Shown here: piece after piece, positions 38,210 to 53,500 of the stretch | Layout: each line of letters begins with the position of its first letter | Position numbering within the stretch: the stretch's first letter is position 1 | From: Rotaria sordida | Lineage: Eukaryota; Rotifera; Eurotatoria; Philodinida; Philodinidae | Assembly (NCBI GenBank): GCA_905250125.1 | Contig: CAJNOL010000050.1 | Coordinates: forward strand, 1-64,000 | DNA length: 64,000 nucleotides | Direction of reading: 5' to 3' | The notes under the pieces: model-generated | Told to the model about the DNA's origin: nothing | Database searches by the model: none | Seen by the model: the letters and a program-made list of their open reading frames with translations, nothing else | Program-made: the position numbers and the translations under genes

Positions 38210-38575
38210 CACTTCTTTAAAAAAATAAATCTTTTCTAAAACTTATAATAAATTTCTTTGAAATTATTTATATTGTTTATCTTAAGAAAGAAAAGCCACC
38301 ATTGTGAGAATTATATGAGATGTTTTCTATAAATGAAAAAATAAACAATGTATTGTCTTGAACAACTTAAATACGTAAATAAAACACAAAAAAACAGAAG
38401 AATATATAGATTTTGTGTTCATGACAAAAAATAGATATTCAAACGAAAAACGGACGGAATCATACACACACAAACATTCAACATCAATAAACAAAAACAT
38501 GGATTTGATATGTTTATTGTTAGATATATGTATATATAAACTGTACAATGGAAGACTATTGATAGTTGAATTGAA
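38210..38575. other. Gap between VPS13D-like stop and neurochondrin-like start
   Basis: 366 bases with no exon that could supply the missing N-terminus of neurochondrin. A splice acceptor (ttttttaaag on the minus strand) ends at 38215, five bases before the next ATG. Confidence 0.55.
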
Positions 38576-41500
38576 TCAAGTCATTTGTACTGTTTCATCG
38601 AGTTGTTGATCATTTGGAATATCATCATCATCATCATTATTATTATTTTCATCATCTGGTGGGATATATGTAAATTTTTCTTCTTCAAAAATTTCTCTAG
38701 CTCGTTGAATATCACGAGTTAATCGCATTGCTCGATCATGTAAATCACATCGAAGAAGAGAACGTTGACATGGTTTTCCACTTGTTGTTGTTGTTGCTGT
38801 TATTTTACTCGAACGTTGAGGTTGATTATGAAGAAATTCTATATATGGTCGACGATTTTCATCCTCTAAATTAATAAAAATGTAACAAATTCAATAAAAC
38901 AATGTTTTAAATGAAGTTCTTTTCCCAATCCTACGTTCTCATTTTTGTTTATTATGATTATTTGATAAATTGAAATATTTTTCACCTACTACTAACGAGG
39001 GAACTACCAGAACTTATACTCATCGTTTAAGCTTATATTGAGTCCATAAAGGAGGTCTTGGTAAGATTAAAAAAAGCCTAAGAAGGTTCGTCCTCAGGAA
39101 TTTTTCAAGTCAAGTTAGGGCTGTTTTACTGAATTTTTGAGAGTGTAAGAGTTGATTGAAGAGGCAGAGTTTCGATGTAGAATTTTGCTTATAGATAAGT
39201 CGAATGACATTTAGAATTTCTTGAAAGTTTCAGCCGAGAAGAATATTCTTTTGTTGAGATATCGAATTTCTAAAAACGAATCATTCGCCACAAACATGAT
39301 ACAAAATCGAGTTTACTTGGAAATCCAATATCTTGACAAAAGAACATTCTTTTCGACTGAAAGTTTCCAGATATTCTAAGAATCATTCGACTTATCTATG
39401 AGCAAAAGTTCAAGTCGAAATTCTGTTTTTTTTTTCATGTTTCAGTAAACATCTAAAGCTAGCTTTAAAAAAATCAATACAACGATCATAATTCTGCTCT
39501 AGAGATCTGTGACGATGAACTCTTCGAGACCTTTGCTAGTCTTATTTAGGCGTCCGTTGTCAGTCCAATATAAGCTCAAACGGATGGTATCAATTCGAAT
39601 GATTTCCTTGTAAGCATATTCTTTATTAACACTATTAACAAAAGATATTTTTTCTGCATGTTGATTCTTTCTAGTTTTAGAAGCGATATTTCTAACGCAA
39701 AACAAAATTGTTTGTGAAGTTGTCACGAAAAATTTCAGTCCAAAGGAAGAAGAAATGAGTCAACTTTAGGTCAGTTTTTTTTTATTAATATAGACCTTTA
39801 GCATTTGTAAGCAAAGAACTATTGAGCAGTTTTGAATTGATAATAAATATTAGTCTCTACTTATCAAAATCTATCAATTATTGAATGTTTGAAAATTTTT
39901 TGTCTAGTTATACTTGAGAAAACTTAAAAGAAATTATACCAACCTATTACAAGAGCATTTATAATTGAACTAAGATCATATATGTCAGTTATTTCATAAT
40001 CTGATTCATCTTGATTAGTGTCTGTTCGATAGATAATTACACGTTGAGATGTAATCATTACCTAGAATAAAATATAAATAATTAAGTTTATTTTTATTTT
40101 TGTCTAAAATGAATTTAAATTTCATACATGGATACAACAACTTCGTTGATCAGATGCATATTCATCATTATTAATATTATCTAATTTTCTTTTCGATGAT
40201 GAATTAGCAGGTGTTTGTGAAATATTTATTCGTGTAATATATCTTTCTGTTAAATCTCCTTTATTCATTTGATATAATAAACATTGACCATTAGCATCAA
40301 ATGTTGAATATGATTGTAAAAGTCCATAGATATTTGTTGGACATCGTGTTGTTCTTATACGATTTTTAATTATTGAATTTGATGAACGTGAACCTTCTTT
40401 AACGGCTAATGCTAAACCATTTGCAAAATCAAGTATACCAACCATTGGTTTACTTACTGTTCCAACAATACCTTTAGCAACGCCTTTCATTAAACCACCA
40501 ACACCATCTTCAACAATACTTTTATATGGTTGTGTTATAATTGATGTTAAACCACCAATAAATCCAGCTGCTAAACCTACTGTTCCACCAATAACATGAC
40601 CTATAGATGAACCACGATAATTATTTGCAATAGCTTCACGCATATCATCATGTTCTTCATCTAGAGCAAGTCTTCCAAGTCCATATGAAAGTGTACCTGT
40701 AAATTTTGATGTTGAATCAGCTACACCATGTGCAACACTTTTAACTAAACCAGTAACACTACCATGATCAACAAGACTTGCAAAACCATCAGTTACATCA
40801 TTAAATAATCCAAGTGGATTACCAAGAAAATCAACACTACCTAAGATTTTAAATGCTTGTCGTTTAAGTTCATCAACATAATGTGTTGTAAGTGCAAGTA
40901 AAAAAAAATCATATGTATTAAATATATGTATTTGATCATAAGATTTTAAATGTATTGGTGCATTTTCAAAACGTATTAATGGAAATGGTGCATGACGTTT
41001 TATTGTTAATAAATGTATTGGTAATGAACGTGAATTACTACAATAAACACTTAAATCAAGATCAATAGATGATATTGATAATTCTGAAAAATAAATTCTT
41101 GTTGCTTGTGTTGATGTTAATAATGATAATAAACGTTGTGTATCATATTCACCTTCATCTAAATCATATGTTTGATCATCATTTTTTAATGTTTTATCAT
41201 TTGATGATGAAGAAAAATTAATATTAAAAAAATCAAATAATTTCCATAGAAGAATTTCATCAATTTTAATTGTAATAGAATTTAAACCAATAAATAAATA
41301 ATGAAATATATACAATTGTCTAAATAAGAGAGGAAAAAAAAAGCTGTTAGTACACTCTCTCTACAAGACTAAAATATGAAACACAATGCAATTGCTGTTA
41401 CTAGTCACAAAGAGAGATTGTTTTATCCTATCGATTTTTGGAACACATTTCTTCACCATAATTTTAGTTAATCCTCCAGAAATGCAATAAGGAAGTAGAG

Positions 41501-44500
41501 TTGAACGAGACGTTATTGATACACGGTCTGTGACGCGCGAGTAGAGTGGTGTGGGTGTTCTTCACACCCTCTACTCTTGGAATAGAGAAACAAACTAGAC
41601 TCATTTAAAACTTTATTGCTTCACCTAAAATAATTGGTCATGTGTCGCCTATGATATCCTACCAAAGTGTTGTAAACATCATATTCAAAAAAAGTACACT
41701 ATATCAATATTATGATTTATGTATTTTAAGATAACATCTGCATCAAATATTTAATAAGCTACTTAGTCGAAACATATTCAGTAAAAGGGCACTTGAAGTT
41801 ATTGTCCAGATATTAAGTTGGATTGTCTTTTTAACACATCACTCTTCAAAATATATACTTGATTCAGTTCCACTTTCTGAAAGAAAACAACTAGTTTTCT
41901 TTCAGAAGTTGTAAACAGAATTTTACTTTTACATAAGCAATCTGTTCCACCGAACTATAAAAAAAATGTTAGTTGTGCACAATTTCCAGGAAGAAATACA
42001 GAATGCAAGAAAAATTTAGGAGGGAAAAATCACGTTGTTTTCCCCGCTCTAATCGTATGCACTGGATGCTTATAAAGGCCTGTATCACGAACTATGGTGA
42101 AGGCAAGACATTACTAAGAATTTCTGTCGGTCTACGTATTTTTACTCGTATGCTTCAACGCTCCTTTTCGATCGTGTTTCATAAAGGTAAAAAGAAAAAA
42201 ATAACTTTTGAAATAATTTGATTTACTTATAATTAGCAGTCGGTTTTTGTAAACTTGCTTGTAAACGAAAAGCTGATCGTATAGATGCATCTTCAAAATA
42301 AGTTGCATAAAGTAAACATGGTGTTGATGTCATTAATAATTGATTTGAAATAACTATTGTACCAATTGTACAATCAATAGATTGTTCATTATTATCATCT
42401 TTATATGCAAGATTAATATCATTAAATATCATAAAAATAAGTTCTTCCGATTCACGTCCCATTGAACTAATTATTGATACACCAATACCACTTGCAAGAC
42501 GAAGATCAAATTGATAATTCATCAATGGAATATTATCAGTTGTTGTTTGCATCAATGTTTCTGATTTGAGATTATCTAATGAATTACTTGTTTTAACATT
42601 AGCTATTTCAAGTATACGTGTTGGTCCATCAGCATATGTTCGTACAGATAAAAAACCTGAACCTTGTAAGCGTCGACGTGGTCGAATATACATTGTTGGT
42701 AATGGGGGAAGTATTATACCTTGTTCATTAAAACGACGTGGTCCAAGTAAAATTTCATTTTTTTCTTTCAATTCACCTAATACTTGTACACACATTTGTG
42801 TTTCACCCATACATAAATATCCATCATCTTTAAATGTCCATGTTTGTGTTAATATTCGTTTAGGATCATATCGTCGAATAGTTAAACGTATAGAACGTGT
42901 CATTGAATGAATATTTTTTAAATTAGTTGTTGAAGTTTCTTCAATATCTAAGACAAATGATTGTCGAATATCATCGGATGGAACATTTTTATTATTCCAA
43001 TCACGTGGTGATGATGAACCTGTATGTACTAATAAACCACTACTTGTCATACGCCATAATTGTGAACGTTTATTTTCTTCACGTTGTGCAAGTATTAATT
43101 TACCTTGAATATAATCAATAACAAGTTGTTGTTGATTTAATAATTGAAATGTATTTCGATCATTAATTGATTTAGAGTTTTGTATTGAATATTTTGATTG
43201 ATATTGTATTTTTGGTTCTTGATTAAATGTTTGTTCAAATGCTAAACATATATGATTTTCATAACATAAATTTTCTCCATGACCAAGTTTTTGTAAATCA
43301 TAAGTTTCTTTTGTACCACCAACAACAGAACATGTTATTGTTTGTTGAAGTGTTGGTTCATCCCAAGCATAATCTATTGATTGTTGTGGTTGAATAAATG
43401 CACGTAAATAAGTTAATTCTTCTCGTGTTTCACTTTGATAAAATTGTATAGGAACATCAGAAAGATTTTTAATACGAAGCGGTGCTGGCATTTGATTCGA
43501 ATCCATAAAAACAACAAAAAATGTACCACCACGTTCAATTACTTGGACTCTAAAATATAATAAAAATAAAGTGACTTACATAGTTTTATACAACTGCTGT
43601 TGTTAATTATAGGAAGTGTGTCTATTTGAAGACACATTTCTTCACCATACTTTTACTTAATCATTCAGAAATATAAATATAACATAGTTCACATATTATT
43701 AATAAAAAAAAACTTATAGAAGATGTCTTGAAATATATTTACTACCATTTGAACTCATGCAAAGTTTACTTTTGTTTTTTTCATCTAATATCCGTCTAGA
43801 TGCACACTATGGAAGGAAAAAATGCTGGTAAGACGTCTATGATAGTCGTTGACTATTATTTCTCACGATCTATGGCATGCCCACGGTCTTTAGCTGATGT
43901 CTATTACGATATGTGGGGCATTCCGATGTCTACCCTATACTTTAACATTCCGGTTAGGTCATGTTTCACAAAAAGCTAAATAGTTTCTACATCTTTGTTT
44001 GTTTTTCGTTTAAAATAAAGTATTCTTTGCAATAATGTATTGGATGATACATTTCCTATGTCGTTAATTTTTCGTCAAAACTGACGATTTGACCAGTTTA
44101 CTGAGTTTTGTTTTTATCAAGTTCTCAATGATTTTTCTATTAAATTAATATTTTTATGTCTTGAAGAGATCGATTGCTACTCAAAAAAGTTGATTTTAAT
44201 ATGCTACAGGATACACTATCAAATAACGCCACATTTTTCCCTATTGATTAAGCTTTCTATCTAACTCGTGACTATTTTTGTGGCACCATCTTTAATGAAT
44301 AATTCAACTCGAAAACAGCGGATGTGGTTGATAATGGCGGCATGAACTCGATCATATTCCTTCGAAGGCGCGATCTTTAGTGAAATCTAACTTCTTTCGA
44401 ACAGTTAAAAAATATCTATGTAGTGAGATATTTAAAAAAATTGAGTAGAAGAGAACCATGATTTGCACGACATTGGTTATATTTATTGTTCTGCTTGTGT

Positions 44501-47500
44501 CACACAATCTCAACTTACCTTAATATTAAACATTGATTATTATCATATCTTATATTAATATGAAATGCATTAACATGATTAATAGGAATACCACCAGACC
44601 AATAAACATGTTTATATTGACGATTATTAATAACACGAACACATAACAATTGATCAAGATCACTTCTTGGCCAATGATAAGCAACATTCGAATGTTTTAA
44701 TACATGTAAACAATTTTGTTCTAAATCACTACGATCACCAGTTTGTAACATAGCTCGAACAATATGTCGTTGAGCAATGGATAAATCATATGAACATTGA
44801 TTACTAATCATATATCGTGTACTAAGAAAAATGAAATTTGTTCGACGTAAACGTCCTTTGCCTTGACGAACATCAATACCAATATAATAAATCCAATCAG
44901 GTGAGCCATGAGGAGAACGAACATGTAATTGACGATAACTTGAACCATGTTCTAGCAAAAAAAATACAAAGAAAATCAAATTATGTCTTTTGTTTTTTCT
45001 AATGATGAACAAATATGACAGAAGAAGAATTTTACCTAACGTAAAACGTTGTGACCATATTGGACGACCATCATTATTTTTATGTAAACCTGAACCAACT
45101 TTCATTACACATGCATGAAAAGCTTCTTGATCACTAAATGAAAATAATAATGGTTCACGATTTCGTGCTAATTCATGTTCATGTGTTTGACCAGCTGTTT
45201 CATTCGATGAACCTTCTTGTTTAAAAATCAATGGAATACCTAATATATAAATTAATAATTTAAAATGAAAAAAAAAATTGATATGAAAATAAATAAATAA
45301 AAAAACAAGAAACATACCACTCTTATTGAGTAAAACATACGGAACAGAAACTGATATTTTTAGACGATGTCGAATAGAACAAACAATTGTAACATCGACT
45401 AATAACAATCGATCAATACTATCATAAAAACCTATACGTTGATGATGATATCTCATAAGATTTAAATCATTTATTGATGGTACATGTAATGGTTTAATCA
45501 TGTGATAAAGATCTGTAGCAAAAAGTATATCAATAGCTTCACTAATATTTAATGTATGTTCACGATGTGATTTATATGGATTAAGTCGAACTTTTGATGT
45601 ATATGGATATATTTGAAAAAATAAATCACATGGAAGTAAATTACTGATAATTAATGGTGAAAGTATAGATATTTGATATAATGATAGAACTTGATCTTTA
45701 TATGCTAATAAACGAGTTCGTTTTGATTGTATACATACATTATAAACTATATCATTTGCAACTATTGCACATGCACGAAAAAATGATCGACGATCAGTCG
45801 AATTTATATCACGATGACGTTGTAAGGAATTTGTTCCCATTGTCGAAGTATTATCATTACTAAAAAAAAAAATAAAAGAAATATTTTTTTTCTGGATTAT
45901 AAACATCTCAAAAATAGATTGTAGATAGGGCGTGTATGCCGATGCATTGCCCAGCGGCTGAAAGTTTTCGATGATTCATTTGAAAGTTTTCTAAAGTCCG
46001 AGAAATTTTGAAATGAAAGACAGAAAATGATGATAGAGAACCTGTTAGCAAAAAATCAGACAGCAACATATGATTTGAGATGTAGAAAATTTTTAAAAAT
46101 TGAAAATCTATTTTTGTGTCTCACGCGACAGCTAACCGGAGTACCCTCTTCAGCTGTCCTCTCCTGATTTCAATGGTTTTTCGCCACTTGATACTAAATA
46201 GTGTTCTAATAAAAACCCCAAAAGGATTTGGATTCCTATTGATATTTGACTAAGCTATCAAATTTTTAATATGTCTATTTCTTGAGAGTCCAAGTTTTCG
46301 GGAAACTCGTATTTTCGGATTTTGATCTAAAACATTGCATATATTAAGAAGTCAACTAGTTTAACTTCCTTAAAAAAAATTCAGAAGTTTTGAACAAAGT
46401 CTCTTCGAGATATGAAACTTTGAAAACATGCATATTCTATACATTATATATCGAAAAAGGTCTATATCTTGAAGATACTTTGTTCAAAACATCTGAATTT
46501 TTTAATGGAAGCTAATCCAGTTGAGTTCTCTATATGCACAAAGTTTCAGGCCAAGATTTGAAAATATGAGTTTTTCGAAAATCTAGGGCCTCCAGAAAAA
46601 AGACATATTGAAAAATCTGATAGCTTAGCCGAATATCAATAGAAATCGGAATCTTTTTAGGATTCTTATTAGAACACTATGCACCATCTATAGGTAAAAT
46701 ATCATTAAAATCGCAAGGAAGAAGCTGAAGAGACTCCCTCATCAAGGGATTGGCTTACACCTCGAATTCTAGACTTTAGATCAAATCACAAAAAACAAAC
46801 GATCCTCATGAAGATCATTAAACTATTTCAATAGTTTGTTTCTCTAACATTTTATATCCAAACAAAAAAAGAAAAATAAACTTTCATTAAAAGTATTCGT
46901 ATTATAATGAATTTATTTCTTGTTTTTTGGTTACCTTTCATCATCTTGTTTTCCTCTTTGTCTTTGTTCATTAGCAATTTCTATCCAATTAATAGGTATA
47001 GCACAATAATTAAATGTAAGATCAGCTGGACGTACTTGAAATTGTCTTAATGCTGAACAAAATTCTAATGGTAATGAACGAATTTCATTTGGTTCTAAAC
47101 GAATATCATGTAATGAACCTGAACCACATTTTAATCGAATATCAATTGATGTTAATAATTGATTACGTATTTCAATAGGTGATCGAATTGTTATTAAACG
47201 CATTGAACTATCAGTCATTGTAACATCAATAAAAACAAGTATAGGTTTTTTTAATTCACCACCTAATGGTGTAGCAAGTCGAAAAAAAGTTCCAACACGA
47301 TCAATTGATAAGGGTTGTAACCATTCCCAACCTTCAATTGATATTAATAAACGTCGATCAGAATATGATGATGATGATGTTTGTAATTCTTTATTATTGA
47401 AATTTTTCTTTGTTGTTGTTGATGATTCAATTGGAAATATAAATGATTTTGTTTCATTATATTCAACAATATGATCATTTAAATCAAAACGTTGTTGTAA

Positions 47501-50500
47501 TGATAACCATGTACGAAATTTAATACGTTGTCCAATAAGATTTTTAAAATAATATGGTTCAAATGGTTTTGGTCGACGAAAATACATTGTTTCTTTAATT
47601 AAATCATTCGTATTATAATAATCTTCAAGCCAATTATTTTTAACTAAATCAAATAATTCATGCATTGTTTTTGTATAATTTATATTTAATAAATGATTTG
47701 AAGAAATTAATATTGATTTTATTGTATTAGAATTTTTAAATTGCATTTGTAATGGCCATAATTCAATAAATGGTTCATAACCAGATAATAAACGATTATA
47801 ATAATCAATATTTAATTGTAAATCTGCTTGTAAAAAACTGTATGTTTCATATTCAATTAAATTAAATTTAATTAATGTTAAATTTAAATTTAATAATGGA
47901 ATATTTGCATTAAGACAATCATCAATTAAACAAAGACATATTTGTTCACATGAAAATTTTATTGAATGAATATTTAAAAATAATTTTGATGTTTTTTCAT
48001 TATTTTTATCTTCAATTAAATTTTGTTGTTTTTCAATATTTATTAATATATTTGAATTCATACGTAAATCAATATGATTATCTTCAGAAGATAATAAATC
48101 TATTAAAAAATCATTATTATTATCAATTGATGAACGTTTTATTAATTGATTTATTCGATATTTTGGTATTATATCACGTGATTGTGCATAATTAATTTGT
48201 TTTTTTATTGATTCAAACATATATAACATTAATTTAACATCTGAATATGATAAACGTATAAATAATTGTGGTAAATTAATTTCAAATATATGTTCATTAT
48301 TAATTTTTGATAAATGTATATTAAATGTTATATTAATTGGTTCAATAATAGATACAGCTGTTGATTGTATATTATTCATTTGACATGAAAATAAAGTAAC
48401 ATTAAATAAATTACAATCTAATGGATGTTCATGTATTGATTCTCGATATGCTAACATCATAATACCACTTAAAACAAGTGCATTTGATTGTTGATTATTT
48501 GTTGTTTGAACAAGAACAAGTTCAGATTGATTAACATTTAAACGTAATTCAAAATTTTTGTTTGTTTGAATTATTGATGCTGCTGCTGATGTTATAGAAT
48601 TTGTTTGTATTGGTATCTGTTGAAATGAATTAAGAAAATCGTTTAATTTAAATAACCAATCAATAATAAATAATATTCTTGTATGATTTAATACAATTGT
48701 ATATTTTTCATCATTTTTTGTTGAAAATAAATGTATTTCTAATTGCATATTACTTTTACTTGTTAACATTGTTGATGATGATGTAAGTATATCACGAAAT
48801 TGATTATTATTTTCATTTCTTGTATCATTTAATTTAATTGATGTACATGTTAAATCAAGTATTTGATTATTATTTGAATATTTTTCAAATGAAAAATTTG
48901 ATTTTAAAAATGCACAATAACCTAATGAATAACGTTTTAATTCATTTGGTATAAATATTTCAAAACCAACATTATCCATTTGTATAATAAATAATAAATC
49001 AAGATAAACATCACCAGTTAATATTGTTGATACACATAATGGATCATCATTCATCATTGCTAAACGTATTGGTTGTTCTAATTGTTCACCTATATTATAT
49101 GCAAGTATACCACGTAGAAGTGAATATTGATATGTATCAAGAAGAATATCTATTGATGATAAATCAGCTTTAATACTATATGTTGGTGATGAATGATTTA
49201 ATGAACTATCAAGATTACGTTCAATATGTATATTTAAATAACAACGTTCACGTAACATTGATGATAAATCATTATGTATTGTATGAAAACCAAAATTTGA
49301 AAATTTAACAGTAAATTTTATATTTGAATCTAATTTTGAATATATAGCTGAATAAAGTAATGTATCTTGAATTTGTATTGATATAACATCAAGTAAACAT
49401 GTTGAATTTTTTTGTTTATCCATTATTGAACTTAATGTACCTGGTTCATTTTCATATAGAAAACGATTTTTTATTATTATATTACCAAGATAAAGAATAA
49501 TAACATGTTTACTTAAAGCATATTCAGGTAATATAAGTATGGGACTTTCAGCTTCAATATCAAGTTCAATACCAGTTGATCGTCCAGCTGAACATGATAT
49601 TATTTGTCCAGCTGCTGCTGATCGTATACGATTATAACATTCTTGATTATGATTAAAAAGATCAAAAAAATGAATAAGATCCATTAAAAAACGTTGAGTA
49701 TGAATATATTGTACAGATGTCATACGTAAATAAAGTTGTAAACGTGATGGAAAATTTGATGATGTTATTGGTATAAGATCTTCTTGTTTTGTATATTTAA
49801 ATACAAGTGCATTTGTACCACTTGTACAAAAACGTTCTTCATATAATTCACCAAATGATGATAAATCATGTATTGAAACGGAACCAAGTTTACCATTAAT
49901 AATAAGAGTTTTTAATGCATTTTCAATTGTAAGAAAATTTTCAAATTGACAATCAAAACGTTGTAATGAAATACGTATAGGAGGTATATGATCATCTTGA
50001 AGTAGACATGATACTGCATCGATATGAATATTTATTTGCATTGAATCTGTATCTGATGTTGGAGTAAATTCTTTATTTTCTCGAATATCTACACAAAAAA
50101 AAAAAAAGAAAACAACAAGAAAATTATATACATATATATGCTTTTTTTTTAATGATTATTTCCAGATTGAAATTTTCAGTAAAATCTTTCTCACAAGGGA
50201 AGTCTTCCAATTGTTCAATCGCTTTTGATTTGAAACTATATACATTATGTAGATCCAAATGAGCTATGAATATTCGCTTAAAAGTTGACACCCTTAAGTT
50301 ATTGCTATGAAGATAATGTACTTTTGTGGTATTTTTTAAATGAATATCATAGTAACATAACAGAAAAACTGATTCTCAAATTTCGACTTGAAACTTTGCA
50401 TAGAGACAAGCTTTAACGAGAATAGATTATTGTGAAAGTTTCAAGTCTTTTGATTTGATTCTATCGTGAAATACGAACATCAAACCAGCTGGTTTATATA

Positions 50501-53500
50501 ATCAACGTAAAAGAATAGGAACAACCACAAGATTTGAAATATTCACAATAAACTATTCTCGTTAAGGTCTGTCTCTATGCAAATTTTCAAGTCGAAAGTC
50601 AAAAATTAATTTTCTTGTTACCACAGCAGCCATTTAAAAATATACTGTAAGACTGCAGGATCTTCGTAGCAATGACCTATAGGCATGAACTCTCTTCAGG
50701 ATTTTCATAACTCGTTGAGATCTACATAATCTCAACTCAAAAGCGATTGAGCGGTTGAAGGACGTCTCTCTTGTTGGATGACTATCGCCAGGACTTTTGA
50801 AAAGTGTTTACTATTGAGAGATGTTCTGTTTTTGAAACGAAAAAATTCTCAACGGAATACAAAACTTTGTTTTGTTTGACAAATTTCTATATTGTTGTTT
50901 GTGGCTCGACATATGTAGCCAAATATATACGTACTGATCAAGTTTTATTACATCAGAACTTTTTAATTTTCGTTTTAAAATATTAGATACAGAGTTCGGA
51001 GATCGAAATTTTCGACCGAATCGAATCCAAGTCTACCTCGATAATCTCCATAAAAAGCCTTGTTCCTACGAATAGTTACTATACTCCGTAGTATTTAGGA
51101 ATTATGCATAGTCATTAAAACATACAGCTCAGCAGTGCGCATTTAGATCAAATCATAGTTCTTGAATTATGTTCATCAAGATGACGTAGTGCTACGCAGT
51201 ATGAATATTTCTGCTCAGTAAAAAGACATTTCGAGAGATAATGTTGTGTGTCAGTAGACGAAAAGTAGTGTATGAATTTTGTAGTTCAAATGTTTCAGTT
51301 GAAGTCATCAGTTGTTCAATGAGTGGTTGCATTACCGAACTAACTAGTCGGACAACCCACAATATCAAGAATGAGTTAGTAAGAGTATTTATGCGTACTG
51401 CTGAGCACTACGACGTGTACCAACTATTGATAGGAATATAGCTTTTCATGAGGACTAATGAGATAAACTTGAGTTTGATCCGAGTCGAAATTCATGTAAT
51501 TCATAGAATCGAGGAAAATATTTGATTTCCAGCTAATTCACATTGTAATGAATCATCACCACCGTTGTGATGGCATCGCTTTGTCTGATATGTACAGTCA
51601 TAACAAACAATGAACAGCCATTTTAGTACAGTAGCCAGAAATGATGAAGAAAAGAAGTAAGGGAAAAGAGTGCTTGTGTGTTCATTTAAAAGAGATTTAA
51701 AAAGCAATCGAGGCTGCAAAAACAATATTCACTTTCAGGGTAGGAAGGCGTACACTAAATAGATGTTTCACTGTATTCTGTTTTTATAAAAGTAAAAATA
51801 TGAAACTATATTCTCTTTTTGTTTCTTGTTACCTGTCATCGTAGGCGAAGATGTTCCTCCAATTAAACCAATAATATCAAATAACATAACCCATGTTGAA
51901 ATAATAAATTTAATATCAACTTCTCCAAATTGTGCATCAGCTTTTATATTAAATCCATCAAATAGTTCATGTCTTTTATCCATTAGTGTAATATTAATAT
52001 CAATAAATGCTGATATTGATGATAGAGTTGTTCTTATTGAATTTGATGATGATGATAATGATTTTAATGTCAATGTTGAACTTTCATTTGTAACCATATA
52101 TGTTGGTACTGAATTTGAAGAGAAATATTTATGTATATCATAATTTTCTGTTGGAAATGATGATGAAATCTTTTGATCATTTGAAAAATAATTTGATATT
52201 GAATTGTTTCGACAACGTGTTGAAAAAAGACATTGATCAACTTTAATTAAATGATCATTAATATGAAGAGAATTAAGATGAAGTGAAATATTTTTACAAA
52301 ATTGATGTCGTTGTTCAATAGACATTTGAAATTGTCCAAATATAGCTTCACATACTTTTGTTGGTTTTAAATCTAAATCAGCTTGAAAAACAAGTATTAA
52401 TTCAGGTAATTGAAAATTTATTGCAAATGTATTAAATTGTGTTTGTGATGATATATCATTTAATGGAAAATTATTTTCTTCTTGATCATATAATAATAAT
52501 AATGCTTCATCATCGGATAGATTTGTAATTAATGTATCAATTTGATCATTTTCATTATAAGTTAATGAACTAATTATATTTTGTAAAAGTGTTATTTGAT
52601 GTTTACCAAGAAACATTTGTACAGATGAAACTAATTTTGAATCAATTGTTGTTGATGTATCAGTTACATTAAGATTAAGATGTATTGATAAATTATCAAG
52701 TATAGGTAATGATAAATGAGGATTTTTATACATATGTATTAAATTTGTTCCTTGATTATGACGATTTTCATGATCAAGATCAATAGAAAATAAATGTAAA
52801 TCATTGATTTTAATTTCATAATTTGATGAATGATTTTCAGAATTTTCAATATGAATATTACCAAGATGAAAAATAAGACGATCATTTGTAAAAAGTAATT
52901 TTGATTGAGGACGAAAGATAAGAATTGGAGTAGCAAGAACAATATTTAAATTTAATTGACGTGTTGGTTTTTCTGTTGGAAGAACTAGAAATGAAAAAAA
53001 AACAGACTACAATTTAAGTGATCAGTACAATAGATGAAATGGTCAGTAAAAAAAAATCTATTAATAATCAGTATTAAAACTATCGCTAATTAATTGTCAA
53101 ATGGTCAGTTTATCGAATATCAGTATAGCAGTAAAAGATTTCAATTTATATCAGTCAAAAATACAAAAGTTGTCAGTAGAAAATAAATTTAAGTAAATCA
53201 AAGAACGACAGAATAAAGAAGAAGAAATTTAAGGAATAATCGAGAAAAAAAGAAAATGAAAATTGAATTATTATATTAATAAAGAAGAATTAGCATTTGA
53301 TGGTCTACGTCTTTTTGGGATGTGGATGTAAATGGATAGAAGATCTATACATATCCACATACATACAATCCTACACATTCTTCTACATCTTCATCATCAT
53401 ATAATATCTTATATGATACAACAAAAGATTCGTTTTCATGAATTGAAATATTTTAATTATTTTCACACCATTTTTCTAATTCACATAAACTTATTTTATG

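Noticed and set aside
47950-48195. Plus-strand open frame inside the large VPS13D exon
   Set aside because: Shadow of the minus-strand coding exon; Tyr/Leu-rich translation arises from reverse-complemented AT-rich codons.
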